From contig NZ_JAXQNP010000004.1 of NCBI RefSeq assembly GCF_034427435.1, positions 930,001 through 994,000 on the forward strand: 64,000 nucleotides of DNA, read 5' to 3'. The notes beneath the pieces were generated by a model. The model saw only the letters and a list, made by a program, of their open reading frames with translations. It did no database searches and had not been told where the DNA came from. Positions 25,748 through 35,800 of the stretch are shown in pieces (position 1 is the stretch's first letter; each line of letters opens with the position of its first letter). This stretch comes from Nitrospirillum sp034427435 (lineage in GTDB: Bacteria; Pseudomonadota; Alphaproteobacteria; Azospirillales; Azospirillaceae). The translations under genes and the position numbers were made by a program.

Positions 25748-26803
25748 TCACGGCCGGACAAAGGACGCCAACGCCCCGGCGAGACGGTCCATCGCATCCG
25801 GGTCCGGCGGCAGGCCCAGGCGCAGCCAGCCCTCGCGGCCGGGATGCTCGGGGAACGGCCGGGTCCACACACCGCACTGGGCCAGGTGCCGCCACAGGTG
25901 CCGGGCATCTCCGGCGTCCAGCAGGCGATAGAGGGCGGTGCCGCCCACGATCGGCACGCCCGCCCCGCGCACCACGGCGTCCAAGGCATCGGCCGCCCCG
26001 GCCAGCCGGCGCCGGGCCCCCGCCTGCCATTCCAGATCGGCCAGCGCCGCAGTGCCCACAGCCAAGGCGGGGCCGCTGACAGCCCAGGAGCCCAGGCCCG
26101 CGCGCACGGCATCCAGCAGCGGCGCCGGCGCCAGGATGAAACCCAGGCGCAGGCCGCCCAGGCCGAAGAACTTGCCAAAGGACCGCAGGATGATGAGGCC
26201 CGGCCGGCCGGCATGGCCGCACAGGCTGCGGCCGGGATCGAGATCGGCGTAGGCCTCGTCCACCACCAGCCAGCCCCCGCGCGCGGCGAGGTCGGCCGCC
26301 CGGTCGAGCAAATCCGTCGGGCTCCAGGTCCGGCCGTCGGGATTGTTGGGGTTGCACACCACCAGGACGTCGGTGGTGCCCGGCGCACCGTCTGGCGTCG
26401 CCACCCCCTGTACCCGGTGGCCGCCAGCGGCCCAGGCGCGGGCATGGTCGCCATAGGTGGGGCCGACGATGGCGACCTCGCCCGGGGGACGCAGCCGCGG
26501 CAGGGTCTGGATCAGCAGTTCCGAACCGGGCGCCGCGACCAGGCTGTCCGGCCCTGGCGCGCCATAGGCACCGGCCGCCGCCGCCAGCAGGGCATCCAGG
26601 GCGCCCCGCGTGGGCAGGGCGGTCCAGGCGGCGGGGGCCAGGGCCGGCAGCGGATAGGGCCAGGGGTTGATGCCGGTGCTGAGGTCGATCCAGGGTGCCG
26701 GCGCCTCCGGGAACAGGCGGGCGGCCTGGGTCAGGTCGCCGCCATGCCGGATGCCCTCACGCCGGATGCCCTCACGCCCCTGCGGCGCGGCAGCGTCGTT
26801 CAT
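25748..26803 (-). CDS. cobD: L-threonine-O-3-phosphate decarboxylase (cobalamin biosynthesis)
   Basis: A PLP aminotransferase-fold enzyme that makes (R)-1-amino-2-propanol phosphate, the linker of the cobalamin nucleotide loop. Motifs: DLSTGINPWPYP near the N-terminus, VVCNPNNPDG, the Asp/Tyr in VVDEAYADL, and the PLP lysine in LRSFGKFFGLGGLRLGF. The ATG at 26803 has AGGGG seven bases upstream and is preferred. An in-frame ATG at 26821 would overlap the divergent cbiB start. Known as CobC in some organisms. It faces cbiB, whose product uses the molecule made here. Confidence 0.92.
   Translation of the reverse strand: MNDAAAPQGREGIRREGIRHGGDLTQAARLFPEAPAPWIDLSTGINPWPYPLPALAPAAWTALPTRGALDALLAAAAGAYGAPGPDSLVAAPGSELLIQTLPRLRPPGEVAIVGPTYGDHARAWAAGGHRVQGVATPDGAPGTTDVLVVCNPNNPDGRTWSPTDLLDRAADLAARGGWLVVDEAYADLDPGRSLCGHAGRPGLIILRSFGKFFGLGGLRLGFILAPAPLLDAVRAGLGSWAVSGPALAVGTAALADLEWQAGARRRLAGAADALDAVVRGAGVPIVGGTALYRLLDAGDARHLWRHLAQCGVWTRPFPEHPGREGWLRLGLPPDPDAMDRLAGALASFVRP
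26746..26775. repeat. 15-bp perfect tandem duplication in the cobD 5' end
   Basis: GCCGGATGCCCTCAC is repeated exactly, giving REGIR-REGIR at the protein N-terminus. The frame is preserved. It is the second exact 15-bp in-frame duplication in the window. Confidence 0.8.
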
Positions 26804-26819
26804 GCTAAACCCCTGGTCC

Positions 26820-27803
26820 ATGATGCTCTTTCCCGCCCTGTATCCCGCCCTGCCCTGGATGACCCTGGCCGCCCTGGCGCTGGAGGCCCTGTGTGGCTAT
26901 CCCGATGCGCTGTACGCCCGCATCCGCCACCCGGTGGTGTGGCTGGGCGCCCTCATCGGCCGGCTGGACCGCGCCTGGAACCGGACCGGCCAGCCGGCGA
27001 TGGCGCGCAAGATGGCCGGCGTGGTGGCGGAGTTGGTGCTGGTGGCCGTGGCGCTGGCCGTCGGCATCGCGATGCAGGCGCTGCTGTCCCGGTTGGGCGG
27101 ATTTTGGGGCACCCTGGTCACCGGCCTGGCCGCCAGCAGCCTGCTGGCGCAGCGCAGCCTGCACCGCTTCGTCGCCGCCGTGCCGAACGCCCTGCGCCAA
27201 CGCGGGCTGGAGGGTGGCCGGGAGGCGGTGTCCCATATCGTCGGCCGCAACCCCGCCAGCCTGGACGAAGCCGGGGTGGCCCGCGCCGCCATTGAAAGCC
27301 TGGCGGAGAACTTCTCTGACGGGGTGGTGGCGCCGGTCTTCTGGCTGGCGGTGGGCGGGCTGCCGGGGCTGCTGGCCTACAAGGCCATCAACACCGCCGA
27401 CAGCATGGTGGGCCACCGCACCCCCCGGCATGAGGCCTATGGTTGGGCGGCCGCCCGGCTGGACGACCTGGTGAACCTGCCGGCCTCGCGCCTGACCGCC
27501 CTGCTGCTGATCCTGGCGGCCTGGACGCGGGGCGGCGCCGGAGCCAGGGCGGCCCTGGCCGCCGTGCGGCGGGACGCCGGGCGGCACCGCAGCCCCAACG
27601 CCGGCTGGCCGGAAGCGGCCATGGCCGGCGCCCTGGGCCTGAGGCTGGCGGGACCGCGCACCTATGGCGACGTGCGGGTGGAGGATCACTGGATGGGCGA
27701 CGGCCGGGCCGAGGCCACGGCCACCGACATCGACGCCGGGCTCAGCCTCTACCGCCGCAGCCTGGCCCTGCTGTGGGGCCTGGCGCTGGTGGTGGCGCTC
27801 TAA
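26820..27803 (+). CDS. cbiB: Adenosylcobinamide-phosphate synthase (CbiB family)
   Basis: An integral membrane protein of about 327 residues that couples aminopropanol phosphate to adenosylcobyric acid. Family motifs: ALEALCGYPDALYARIRHPVVWLGALI at the start (split here by no gap), ARAAIESLAENFSDGVVAP in the centre, AYKAINTADSMVGH and the C-terminal PNAGWPEAAMAGALG. Start is ATG 26820 or 26823, with a further in-frame ATG at 26802. No clear Shine-Dalgarno sequence is seen. It is divergent from cobD and convergent with bluB, five bases away. Confidence 0.92.
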   Translation: MMLFPALYPALPWMTLAALALEALCGYPDALYARIRHPVVWLGALIGRLDRAWNRTGQPAMARKMAGVVAELVLVAVALAVGIAMQALLSRLGGFWGTLVTGLAASSLLAQRSLHRFVAAVPNALRQRGLEGGREAVSHIVGRNPASLDEAGVARAAIESLAENFSDGVVAPVFWLAVGGLPGLLAYKAINTADSMVGHRTPRHEAYGWAAARLDDLVNLPASRLTALLLILAAWTRGGAGARAALAAVRRDAGRHRSPNAGWPEAAMAGALGLRLAGPRTYGDVRVEDHWMGDGRAEATATDIDAGLSLYRRSLALLWGLALVVAL

Positions 27804-27808
27804 CCCCC

Positions 27809-28462
27809 TCATCGCTGGAACAGCACCTCGGACAGCGGGTGCCGGTGTTCCCAGTGCGCGCGCTCCAGTTCCGGCACATCGTCGGGCTCGGCGGGATAGC
27901 CGATGCAGAGATAGCCCACCAGCCGCCATCCCCCCGGCACCTCCAGCAGGCCGTTCATCACCTCCGGCCGCAGGATGGAGACCCAGCCCAGGCCCACACC
28001 CTCCGCCCGCGCCGCCAGCCACAGGGTCTGTATGGCCGCGACGGCGGAGTAGGCCAGGGTCTCCGGCATGGTGCGGCGCCCCAGGCCCGCGCCCTGTCCC
28101 GGATCGGGATCGACGAAGACCGCCAGGTGGCAGGGCGCCTCGCGCAGGCCGGCCAGCTTGAGGCTGGCGTACAGGTGGGCGCGATCCTGCGACTGGGCGG
28201 CCAGCGCCTCGGCGTTGCAGCGCTCGAACTCCGTCCGGATGGCGTCGCGGCGGGCGGGATCATCCACCCGGACGAAGCGCCAAGGCTGGCTGAGCCCCAC
28301 GGACGGGGCCAGGCAGGCCAGGTCCAGCAGGCGTTCCAGCAGACCATCGGGCAAGGGATCGGTGCGGAAGCGCCGCACGTCGCGCCGCCAGACCAGCAGA
28401 TCGCGGAAATGGGACCGGAAATCGGAATCGAAGTCCGGGCAAGGCTTGTCGGGTGCGTTCAT
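27809..28462 (-). CDS. bluB: 5,6-dimethylbenzimidazole synthase
   Basis: A flavin-destroying nitroreductase-fold enzyme that makes the lower ligand of vitamin B12. Features: LLVWRRDVRRFRTDPLPD, LACLAPSVGLSQPWRFVRV, ALAAQSQDRAHLYASLKLAGL, and AARAEGVGLGWVSIL. At 217 residues it has typical BluB length. The ATG at 28462 overlaps the cobQ stop (ATGA), which indicates translational coupling and argues for this start over one at 28477. Confidence 0.94.
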   Translation of the reverse strand: MNAPDKPCPDFDSDFRSHFRDLLVWRRDVRRFRTDPLPDGLLERLLDLACLAPSVGLSQPWRFVRVDDPARRDAIRTEFERCNAEALAAQSQDRAHLYASLKLAGLREAPCHLAVFVDPDPGQGAGLGRRTMPETLAYSAVAAIQTLWLAARAEGVGLGWVSILRPEVMNGLLEVPGGWRLVGYLCIGYPAEPDDVPELERAHWEHRHPLSEVLFQR

Positions 28463-29948
28463 CGGCTGATGGCCCATAGCGCGTCGAGATCCAGGTGGCG
28501 TTCGGCGGCCTCGGCCAGTTCGTCCAACGCCGCCTCCACCGTACCATCATAACTGTCCAGGCCGGGGGCCGCGTTCCATCGCCGCAGCCAAGCGGCCCGC
28601 TGGTCGTCATGCCCGAACAGGCCGTGGACATAGGTGCCGGCGATGCGCCCATTCAGGCTGACCGCCCCCTCCGCCACCCGGTCACCGCCGTCGGTATCCA
28701 GATGCAGCAGCGGCCGGGCCCGGTCCGGGCCCTGGGTCACGCCCAGGTGCATTTCATAGCCGGTCAGCGCCGCGCCGGTGGCGGCGTCGCGGCCCGTCAC
28801 GGCGCGCAGGGTCTTGGCCGGCGCCAGCACTGTTTCCACATCCAGGTAGCCCAGGCCCGGGGCGGCGCCCGGCGGTCCCTCGATACCATCGGGGTCGGCC
28901 ACGGAACGGCCCAGCATCTGATAGCCGCCGCACAGGCCCAGGACCCAGCCGCCGCGCCGCGCATGGCCGGCCAAGTCGATATCCCAGCCCTGGGCGCGGA
29001 AAAAGGCCAGGTCGGCCAGCGTGGCCTTGGAGCCGGGCAGGATGACCCCGTGGGCATCGCCCGGCAGGGGGCGGCCGGGCGGCACCATCTCCACCGTCAC
29101 GCCCGGTTCCAGCCGCAGGGGGTCGAGGTCGTCGAAATTGGCGATGCGCGACAGCATGGGCACGGCGATGCGCAACGCCCCGCCGGATAGCCGCCGGGCC
29201 CAGTGCGCCAGGTCCATGCCGTCCTCGGCCGGGAGGCGGGCCGCCGCCGGCTGATGCGGCAGGACGCCGAAGCAGGGCCAGTGGGTGCGCGCCTCGATCT
29301 CCGTCACGCCCTTGTCGAACAGGCGCACGTCCCCCCGGAACTTGTTGATGAGGAAGCCCCGGATCTGGGCGCGGTCGTCGGTATCCAGGACGCGATGGGT
29401 GCCCACCAGGCTGGCGATGACGCCGCCGCGATCGATGTCGCCGGCCAGCACCACCGGCACGCCGGCGGCGCGGGCGAAGCCCATGTTGGCGATGTCGCCC
29501 GCGCGCAGGTTGGTTTCGGCGGGGCTGCCCGCCCCTTCCACCACCACCAGGTCGCACTGGCCGCGCAGGCGGTGGAAGCTTTCCAGCACGGCTGGCAGCA
29601 ATTCCCCCTTGCGGCGCTGATAGCTGGCGGCGCCGGCGGTGCCCACCACCCGGCCCCGCAGCACCAGTTGCGCGCCAACGTCCGTCTGGGGCTTCAGCAG
29701 CACCGGGTTCATGTCGACCGACGGCGGCACGCCGCAGGCGCGGGCCTGAAGCGCCTGCGCCCGCCCGATCTCCCCCCATCCGGGGTGACGGCGGCGTTGT
29801 TGGACATGTTCTGCGGCTTGAAGGGCCGCACGCGCAAGCCGCGCCGGGTGTACGCCCGGGCCAGCGCCGCGACCAGCAGCGACTTGCCGACGTCCGAGCC
29901 GGTTCCCTGGATCATCAGCGCGCGGGCGCCCGGTGCTGCGTCCGCCAT
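28459..29948 (-). pseudogene. cobQ: Cobyric acid synthase, frameshifted near the N-terminus
   Basis: Amidates adenosylcobyrinic a,c-diamide at four positions. The N-terminal nucleotide-binding part MIQGTGSDVGKSLLVAALAR and PFKPQNMSNNAAVTPDGG starts at 29948. A C6 run (29772-29777) shifts the frame at about residue 57. One extra C gives DGGEIGRAQALQARACGVPP and rejoins the long remainder, which contains glutamine-amidotransferase elements (VLGLCGGYQMLG with Cys; YVHGLFGHDDQR with His). The full product would be 496 residues, the normal size. The start overlaps the cobO stop (TGATG), and the stop overlaps bluB. A sequencing error is the likeliest cause. Confidence 0.9.
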
Positions 29949-30577
29949 CAGAAGTCGATCCCGCGCTGCGCCTTGATGCCGGCCTGGAAGGGGTGCTTCA
30001 CCGCCTGGAACTCCGTCACCAGGTCGGCGGCCTCGATGATTTCCGGCTTGGCGTTGCGGCCGGTGAGCAGGACGTGGGTGTCGGGCAGGCGGGTGTCCAG
30101 CCCGGCCAGGACCTCGGCCACGTCCAGGTAGCCATAGCGCAGGACGATGTTGATCTCGTCCAGCACCACCAGATGATATTGGGGATCGGCCAGCATGCGC
30201 CGGCCCAGGTCCCAGGCGCGGGACGCGGCGGCGATGTCGCGCGCCTTGTCCTGGGTGTCCCAGGTGAAGCCCTCCCCCATCACATGGTGGTCGATCAGGT
30301 CGGCGAAGCGCGCCAGCGCCGCCTGCTCCCCCGTCGCCCAATTGCCCTTCACGAACTGGATGAAGCCAACGCGCAAGCCGTACCCGGCGGTGCGCAGCAT
30401 CATGCCCAGCGCCGCCGTGGTCTTGCCCTTGCCGGGGCCGGTATGGACCATCAGCAGGCCCTTTTCCTGCGTCGCCTGGGCCACGCGGGCGTCCTGCACC
30501 GCCTTGCGCTTGCGCATCTTCTCGCGATGGCGGGCGGCATCCTCGTCGGATGGGGGCTGTTCGGGCGTCTCGGTCAT
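29948..30577 (-). CDS. cobO: Cob(I)yrinic acid a,c-diamide adenosyltransferase (CobA/CobO/BtuR type)
   Basis: Transfers adenosyl from ATP to the corrinoid cobalt. The N-terminal basic helix (HREKMRKRKAVQDARVAQAT) precedes the P-loop HTGPGKGKTTAALGMMLRT. GFIQFVKGNWATGE, VVLDEINIVLRYGYLD and the C-terminal KHPFQAGIKAQRGIDF are diagnostic. It has 209 residues. GGAGG lies five bases before the ATG. It overlaps cobQ by one base and follows cobU by 21 bases, forming the operon cobU-cobO-cobQ-bluB. Confidence 0.96.
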   Translation of the reverse strand: MTETPEQPPSDEDAARHREKMRKRKAVQDARVAQATQEKGLLMVHTGPGKGKTTAALGMMLRTAGYGLRVGFIQFVKGNWATGEQAALARFADLIDHHVMGEGFTWDTQDKARDIAAASRAWDLGRRMLADPQYHLVVLDEINIVLRYGYLDVAEVLAGLDTRLPDTHVLLTGRNAKPEIIEAADLVTEFQAVKHPFQAGIKAQRGIDF

Positions 30578-30598
30578 GCTGTCCTCCGTCTCCCGAGC

Positions 30599-31117
30599 TT
30601 ATTTCACTTTCAGTGGCAGTCCCGCCACCGTGAGAAAGACCTGCGACGCCAGGACAGCCAAGCGCTGATGCAGGCGGCCGGCATGGTCGCGGAAGGCCCG
30701 GGCCAAGGCGTTGTCGGGCACGATGCCCAGGCCCACCTCATTGCCCACCAACACGACGGGCCCCGCGCAGGCGGCCAAGGCGTCCTCCAGCGCCACGAAC
30801 GCCGCCGGCACGTCGCGCTCGGCCAGCATGACATTGGTCAGCCACAGGGTCAGGCAATCCACCAGCAGCGGGCCTTGGCCATGGCGCGCCAGGGCACCGG
30901 CCAGATCCAGCGGCGCCTCCACCGTGGTCCAGCCGGGCACGCGGTCGGCCTGATGCTGGCGGATGCGGTCCCGCATCTCATCATCCCAGGCCTGGGCGGT
31001 GGCGACATAGGTCCAGGGACCGGGCAAGCGTGTCACCAACCCTTCGGCGAAGCGGCTTTTGCCGGAGCGGGCGCCCCCCAGCACCAGGGTCACACCCGGC
31101 ATGGCCTCGTACTCCAC
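30599..31117 (-). CDS. cobU: Bifunctional adenosylcobinamide kinase / adenosylcobinamide-phosphate guanylyltransferase
   Basis: Phosphorylates adenosylcobinamide and activates it with GTP. P-loop LVLGGARSGKSRFAE is at the N-terminus; WTYVATAQAWDDEMRDRI, VDCLTLWLTNVM and VLVGNEVGLGIVPDN are family signatures. A GTG at 31117 is chosen because AAGAGGTGG precedes it at good distance and gives 172 residues, the family length. ATGs at 31150 and 31168 lack such a site. It is the first gene of the minus-strand cobalamin operon. Confidence 0.92.
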   Translation of the reverse strand: MEYEAMPGVTLVLGGARSGKSRFAEGLVTRLPGPWTYVATAQAWDDEMRDRIRQHQADRVPGWTTVEAPLDLAGALARHGQGPLLVDCLTLWLTNVMLAERDVPAAFVALEDALAACAGPVVLVGNEVGLGIVPDNALARAFRDHAGRLHQRLAVLASQVFLTVAGLPLKVK

Positions 31118-31464
31118 GGTCCCACCTCTTTCCCACCGACCGTCACCCATGATGGTCATGAAGGGCAAAAGAGCGCGAACGGGCGCGTCTGTCGAGTGTT
31201 CAAGGAAGACCGGGGCGTTGGCCCGGAGTCGCGGCTCGCGAAACGCCCAGCGCGGACGTTCCCCTCCCCCGGACCGCGATATGGGTCCGTGAAGGCGCCG
31301 ACCACGGCAACCTTACGGCGATCCACCGCCACCCAGCATGGCGGCGAATTGCGACATTTTATCATAAATATGTAAGCAGCCCGCTTAGGCCTTGAACTTG
31401 GGCGCTAAGGTGGTACCTGTTAGGCCATACTGCCTATTACCTATGAAATAGGTCTAACCTGACC
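31118..31464. other. Divergent intergenic region upstream of cobU and the GT87 gene
   Basis: No supported gene in 347 bases. The part near 31355-31380 is AT-rich. I looked for a cobalamin riboswitch on the minus strand before cobU and found no B12-box-like core. Control of the cob operon is therefore not apparent. A short inverted repeat near 31440 is listed separately. Confidence 0.5.
31439..31453. promoter_or_regulatory. Inverted repeat just before the GT87 gene
   Basis: ACCTAT (31439-31444), GAA, ATAGGT (31448-31453) is a perfect 6-bp inverted repeat ending 11 bases before the ATG at 31465. It covers the expected ribosome-binding area, where no Shine-Dalgarno sequence is seen. It could be an operator or an RNA hairpin limiting translation. 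Confidence 0.35.
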
Positions 31465-32649
31465 ATGTCCCGCCCACCCGCTTTCCGCCTTGCCCGCCCG
31501 CTGGCGATTGGCCTCGCCCTGTGGGCCATCGCCCTGGTGGCGATCGAGGCGCAGGTAATAAGCGGACGCTTCGTTTCGGAATTCCATATCTATGCCGAGG
31601 CCACCTGGGCCTGGTGGCGCGGGGCGGAAATTTACGAGGACGGCATCAACGGCTTCCTCTATCTGCCGTCCAGCGCCGTCCTGTTCACGCCCTGGGCCTA
31701 CCTGCCGCCGCTGCTCGGGGACGCGCTGTGGCGGCTGAGCCTGCTGGCCGCCTGTTGGTGGGGCGTCGCGCGGCTTTGTCGCCTACTGGCGCCGGTGGAT
31801 TGGCAGCGGGTGTTCGGTGTCGCGCTGCTGGCGGCGCTGCCTATCGGGGTGGTCGACCTGCGCGGCGCCCAGACGGAATTCCTGATGCTGGGCCTGATGC
31901 TGGGCGGGCTGGCCGATATCGCCGAAGGCCGCTGGCGCCGCGCCGCTTTCCTGCTGGTGCTGGCGGGTGCCTTCAAGCCCCAGGCCTTGGCGCTGGTTCT
32001 GCTGGCCTTCGCCCTGTGGCCGGCGCTGCGCCTTCATCTGGCGCTATGGCTGGCGGCGGCGCTGGTTCTGCCGCTGGCGCATTGGAACCCCGGGTACGCC
32101 CTGGGCGAATATGGCCAACTGGTGCGCAAGACCATGAGCAGCGCCAACCCCGGCGGCGGCGTCTGGCATGATTTCGCCAACGGCCTGGCCACCCTGGGCC
32201 TGCCGCTGGACCTGGCCGTGCAGACCGCCATCCGCGCCCTGGCCGGCGGGGCCGTCCTGGTGCTGGCGCGTGGCACGGTCAGCCGCCTGCCCGCGCCGCG
32301 CGCCGGTGCCACGGTGGCGGCCCTGATCGTGACCTATCTGCTGTTGTTCAATCCCCGCACCGTGCTGGGCCATTTCGGCGACATGGCGCTGGTCGCGGGG
32401 GCATTCGCGGGCTGGGAGTTCCATGCGCGGCGCAACCGCGCGCTGGGCTGGGTGCTGGTACTGTTGTGCTTCGCCCTGACCACGCATGTCTGGACGCGGG
32501 GGCTGCACCAGGCCACCACCACCTGGTTCAAGCCGCTGCTGGCGTGCGGATTTGGTTTGTATGTGGTGCTGCGCTGGGTGCCGTCGCTGACCGATCCGAC
32601 GCGCCCCGACAGCGATACGGCCGGGGAGGGCCTGGCAACCCAAAGCTGA
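31465..32649 (+). CDS. Glycosyltransferase family 87 (DUF2029)-like integral membrane protein
   Basis: A 394-residue protein with about nine or ten hydrophobic helices. The Asp/Glu-bearing first extracytoplasmic loop (FVSEFHIYAEATWAWWRGAEIYEDGINGFLYLPSSAVLF) has the Tyr-Pro-type layout of GT87 polyprenyl-phosphate-mannose mannosyltransferases; in proteobacteria these likely act in cell-envelope glycan or glycoprotein synthesis. LLLFNPRTVLGHFGDM near residue 290 is also typical. No other glycan genes are adjacent. The assignment rests on topology and loop features. Confidence 0.65.
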   Translation: MSRPPAFRLARPLAIGLALWAIALVAIEAQVISGRFVSEFHIYAEATWAWWRGAEIYEDGINGFLYLPSSAVLFTPWAYLPPLLGDALWRLSLLAACWWGVARLCRLLAPVDWQRVFGVALLAALPIGVVDLRGAQTEFLMLGLMLGGLADIAEGRWRRAAFLLVLAGAFKPQALALVLLAFALWPALRLHLALWLAAALVLPLAHWNPGYALGEYGQLVRKTMSSANPGGGVWHDFANGLATLGLPLDLAVQTAIRALAGGAVLVLARGTVSRLPAPRAGATVAALIVTYLLLFNPRTVLGHFGDMALVAGAFAGWEFHARRNRALGWVLVLLCFALTTHVWTRGLHQATTTWFKPLLACGFGLYVVLRWVPSLTDPTRPDSDTAGEGLATQS

Positions 32650-32879
32650 CCAATTTTACGCCCCCTTTTGGAAACTTGCAGTGACGCGCGCCACAGCGAG
32701 CGTGGGAGGGCGGCAATTTGTAACGGCATGCCTAAATTCGAGCCGCTGCGTATCGAAGTAGGTTCCCAACATCCTTTAAGCGCGTTAATTATTCCGGGCT
32801 GTGCCGGGCGGGGGGGCGACCCCGGCCCTTGGGCGTGGCGTTGCACTTTTTCGCATCGCGTTGCCGGAGCCCCCTCCCC

Positions 32880-35800
32880 ATGTGGATTGTCGCCTACGCC
32901 CTCAGGCGCCCCTACAGTTTCGCCGTGCTGGCCGGCCTGATCACGCTGCTGGGCGTGCTGAGCCTGTTCAAGATGCCCACGGACATCTTCCCGGAGGTGG
33001 AAATCCCCACGGTCACCGTGGTGTGGAGCTATTCGGGCCTGGACGCGCAGGAGATGACGGGCAAGATCACCGCCTTTGGTGAACTGGCCATCATCAACAC
33101 CGCCGACAACGTGGCGGAGGTGGAATCCGAAACGTCCAACGGCGTGGGCATCATCCGCACCACCTTCCAGCCGGGCGTGAACATCGACCTGGCCATTTCC
33201 CAGATCTCGGCCATCAGCCAGACAATCCTGAAGCGCATGCCCACCGGCACGCAGCCGCCGCTGATCGTGCAGTACAGCCGTTCTTCTGTGCCCATCCTGC
33301 AGCTGGCGCTGTCGTCCGACACCATGTCCGAGGCGCAGCTGTACGACTATGGCCGCATCACCATCCGCTCTCAGATCAGCGACATCCCCGGCCTGCGCCT
33401 GCCCCTGCCCTACGGCGGCAACGCGCGCCAGATCATGGTCGACATCAACCCGGACAAGCTGCGCAGCTATGGCCTGACGCCCAACGACGTCAACAAGGCC
33501 ATCTCCGCCCAGAACCTGAACCTGCCCTCCGGCACCGCCAAGATCGGGGACACCGAGTACCAGGTGGGCCTGAACAGCTCGCCCATCGCCGTCGACACCT
33601 TCAACGACATCCCCCTGCGCGACGTGAACGGCCGCACCGTGTTCATGCGGGACGTGGCCAACGTGCGCGACGGCGCCGCCGTGCAGACCAACGTGGTGCA
33701 CGCCGACGGCCAGCCCGCCGTGCTGCTGACCATCATGAAGCTGGGCGGCGCCAGCACCCTGGCCGTGGTGGACGAGGTCATGCGCCGCCTGCCGGACATC
33801 CGCAAGGCGGCCCCGGCGGGCATGCGCATCGAACCCCTGTTCGACCAGACCACCTTCATCAAGCACGCCATGGAGGGCATCCAGCACGAGGGCCTGATCG
33901 TGGGCGCGCTGGTGGCCATCCTGATCCTGCTGTTCCTGGGTGGCTGGCGCAGCACGGCCATCGTGCTGACTTCCATCCCGCTGTCCATCCTGACGGCGGT
34001 GACCGTGCTGTCGATGGCGGGCCACACCCTGAACGTCATGACCCTGGGCGGCCTGGCGCTGGCCATCGGCATCCTGGTCGACGACGGCACTGTGGCCATC
34101 GAAAACATCCATCGCCACATCAGCATGGGTAAACCCCTGCGCCAGGCCATCCTGGAGGGCTCGGACGAGGTGGCCTTCCCGGCGCTGGTGTCCACGCTGT
34201 GCATCTGCATCGTGTTCGTGCCCATCTTCTTCCTGCACGGCATCGCCAAGTACCTGTTCTCGCCGCTGGCCCTGGCCGTCATCTCCTCCATGCTGATGAG
34301 CTACGTGCTGTCGCGGACCCTGGTGCCCGCCATGGCCGCCTGGATGCTGCCGGCGGAACTGCGCGGCCACGGGCATGGCGAGGAGGACCATCAGGGCCAC
34401 GTCGCCCCCGCCACGGGCCTCGCGGGCGCCTGGTCCCGCTTCCACGCCGGGTTCGAGCGCGGCTTCGAACGTCTGCGCCAGCGCTATCTGCGGGTGCTGG
34501 GCGGCGGCCTGTCCCGGCCCTGGGCGGTGACGGGTTTCGCCATCATCCTGCTGGTCTGCGCCGCAGCCACCGTCCCCTTCGTCGGCATGAACTTCTTCCC
34601 CGAGGTCGACGCCGGGCAGTTCCGCCTGCATGTCCGCACCCCGGCCGGCACCCGGCTGGAGGAGGCGTCGCGCCAGTTCGGCGCCATCGAGCGGGAGATC
34701 CGCAAGATCATCCCGCCGGAGGAGCTGGGCCTGATCATCGACAACATCGGCCTGCCCGACCCTGTGAACCTGGGCCTGACCGACAGCGTCACCGTCAGTT
34801 CCGCCGACGGCGAAATCCTGGGCGCCCTGACGGAGAAGCGGTCGCGCCCCACGCATGAGTATGTCGAGCAGATCCGCGCCATGGTGGCCAAGGATTTCCC
34901 GGGCGTGGAGATTTTCCAGAAGCCGGGTGACATCACCAGCCAGATCCTGAACGGCGCCGTCCCCACCCCCATCGACATCCGCATCATCGGCACGGCGCGC
35001 GGGCCCAACGCCCTGATCGCTGACGATTTGCGCCAGCGCCTGAAGAACATTCCCGGCCTGGTGGACGTGACCCTGCGCCAGGTGACATCCACCCCCGGCT
35101 ATCGCATCGAAGTGGATCGCGCCCGCGCCGCCGAGCTGGGCCTGACCCAGAACGACGTGGCGCAGGAGGTGCTGGTGTCACTGGCGTCCTCGGGCGTGGT
35201 CAACCCCAGCTATTGGATGGACGTCAACTCGCTGGTGATCTACCCGGTGGTGGTGCAGTCGCCCCAGCGCCTGATCAGCTCACCGGAAGACCTGCTGAAC
35301 ACCCCCATCCACTCCACCCGCCTATCCACCCCGGTTCTGCTGCGCAACGTGGCCAAGCTGGTGCCGACCAAGGTGGCGGCGGACATCAGCCGCACCTCCT
35401 TCTCGCCGCGCTATGACGTCATCGCCAACGTCTCGGGCCGGGACCTGGGGTCGGTCGGCCGCGACATCACGGCCGCCATCGACGCCGTGCGTCCCCAGTT
35501 GAAGCCCGGCAACCGCATCGAGATGGGCGGCCAGATCAAGACCATGCAGCAGGCCTATGGCGACATCGCCACCGGCATGGCCCTGGCCGTGGTGTTCGTC
35601 TACATGCTGATGGTCGTGAACTTCCAATCCTGGCTGGACCCGCTGATCGTGCTGGGGGCCACCCCGGCCGCCATCCTGGGCGGCGCCGTGATGCTGCTGC
35701 TGACCGGCACCACCTTCAGCGAGCCCGCGCTGATGGGCATGATCATGGTCATCGGCGTCGCCACCGCCAACAGCGTGCTGATGGTGTCCTTCGCCAACCA

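Noticed and set aside
31156..31365. 69-residue open frame upstream of cobU
   Set aside because: No Shine-Dalgarno sequence, no domain and unremarkable composition; treated as non-coding.
31118..31464. Cobalamin riboswitch before the cob operon
   Set aside because: Read on the minus strand, the leader has no B12-box-like conserved core; only unrelated GC-rich segments are present.
32334..34856. Long open frame antisense to RND permease 2
   Set aside because: Same GC-rich shadow effect; the plus-strand permease has all family motifs.
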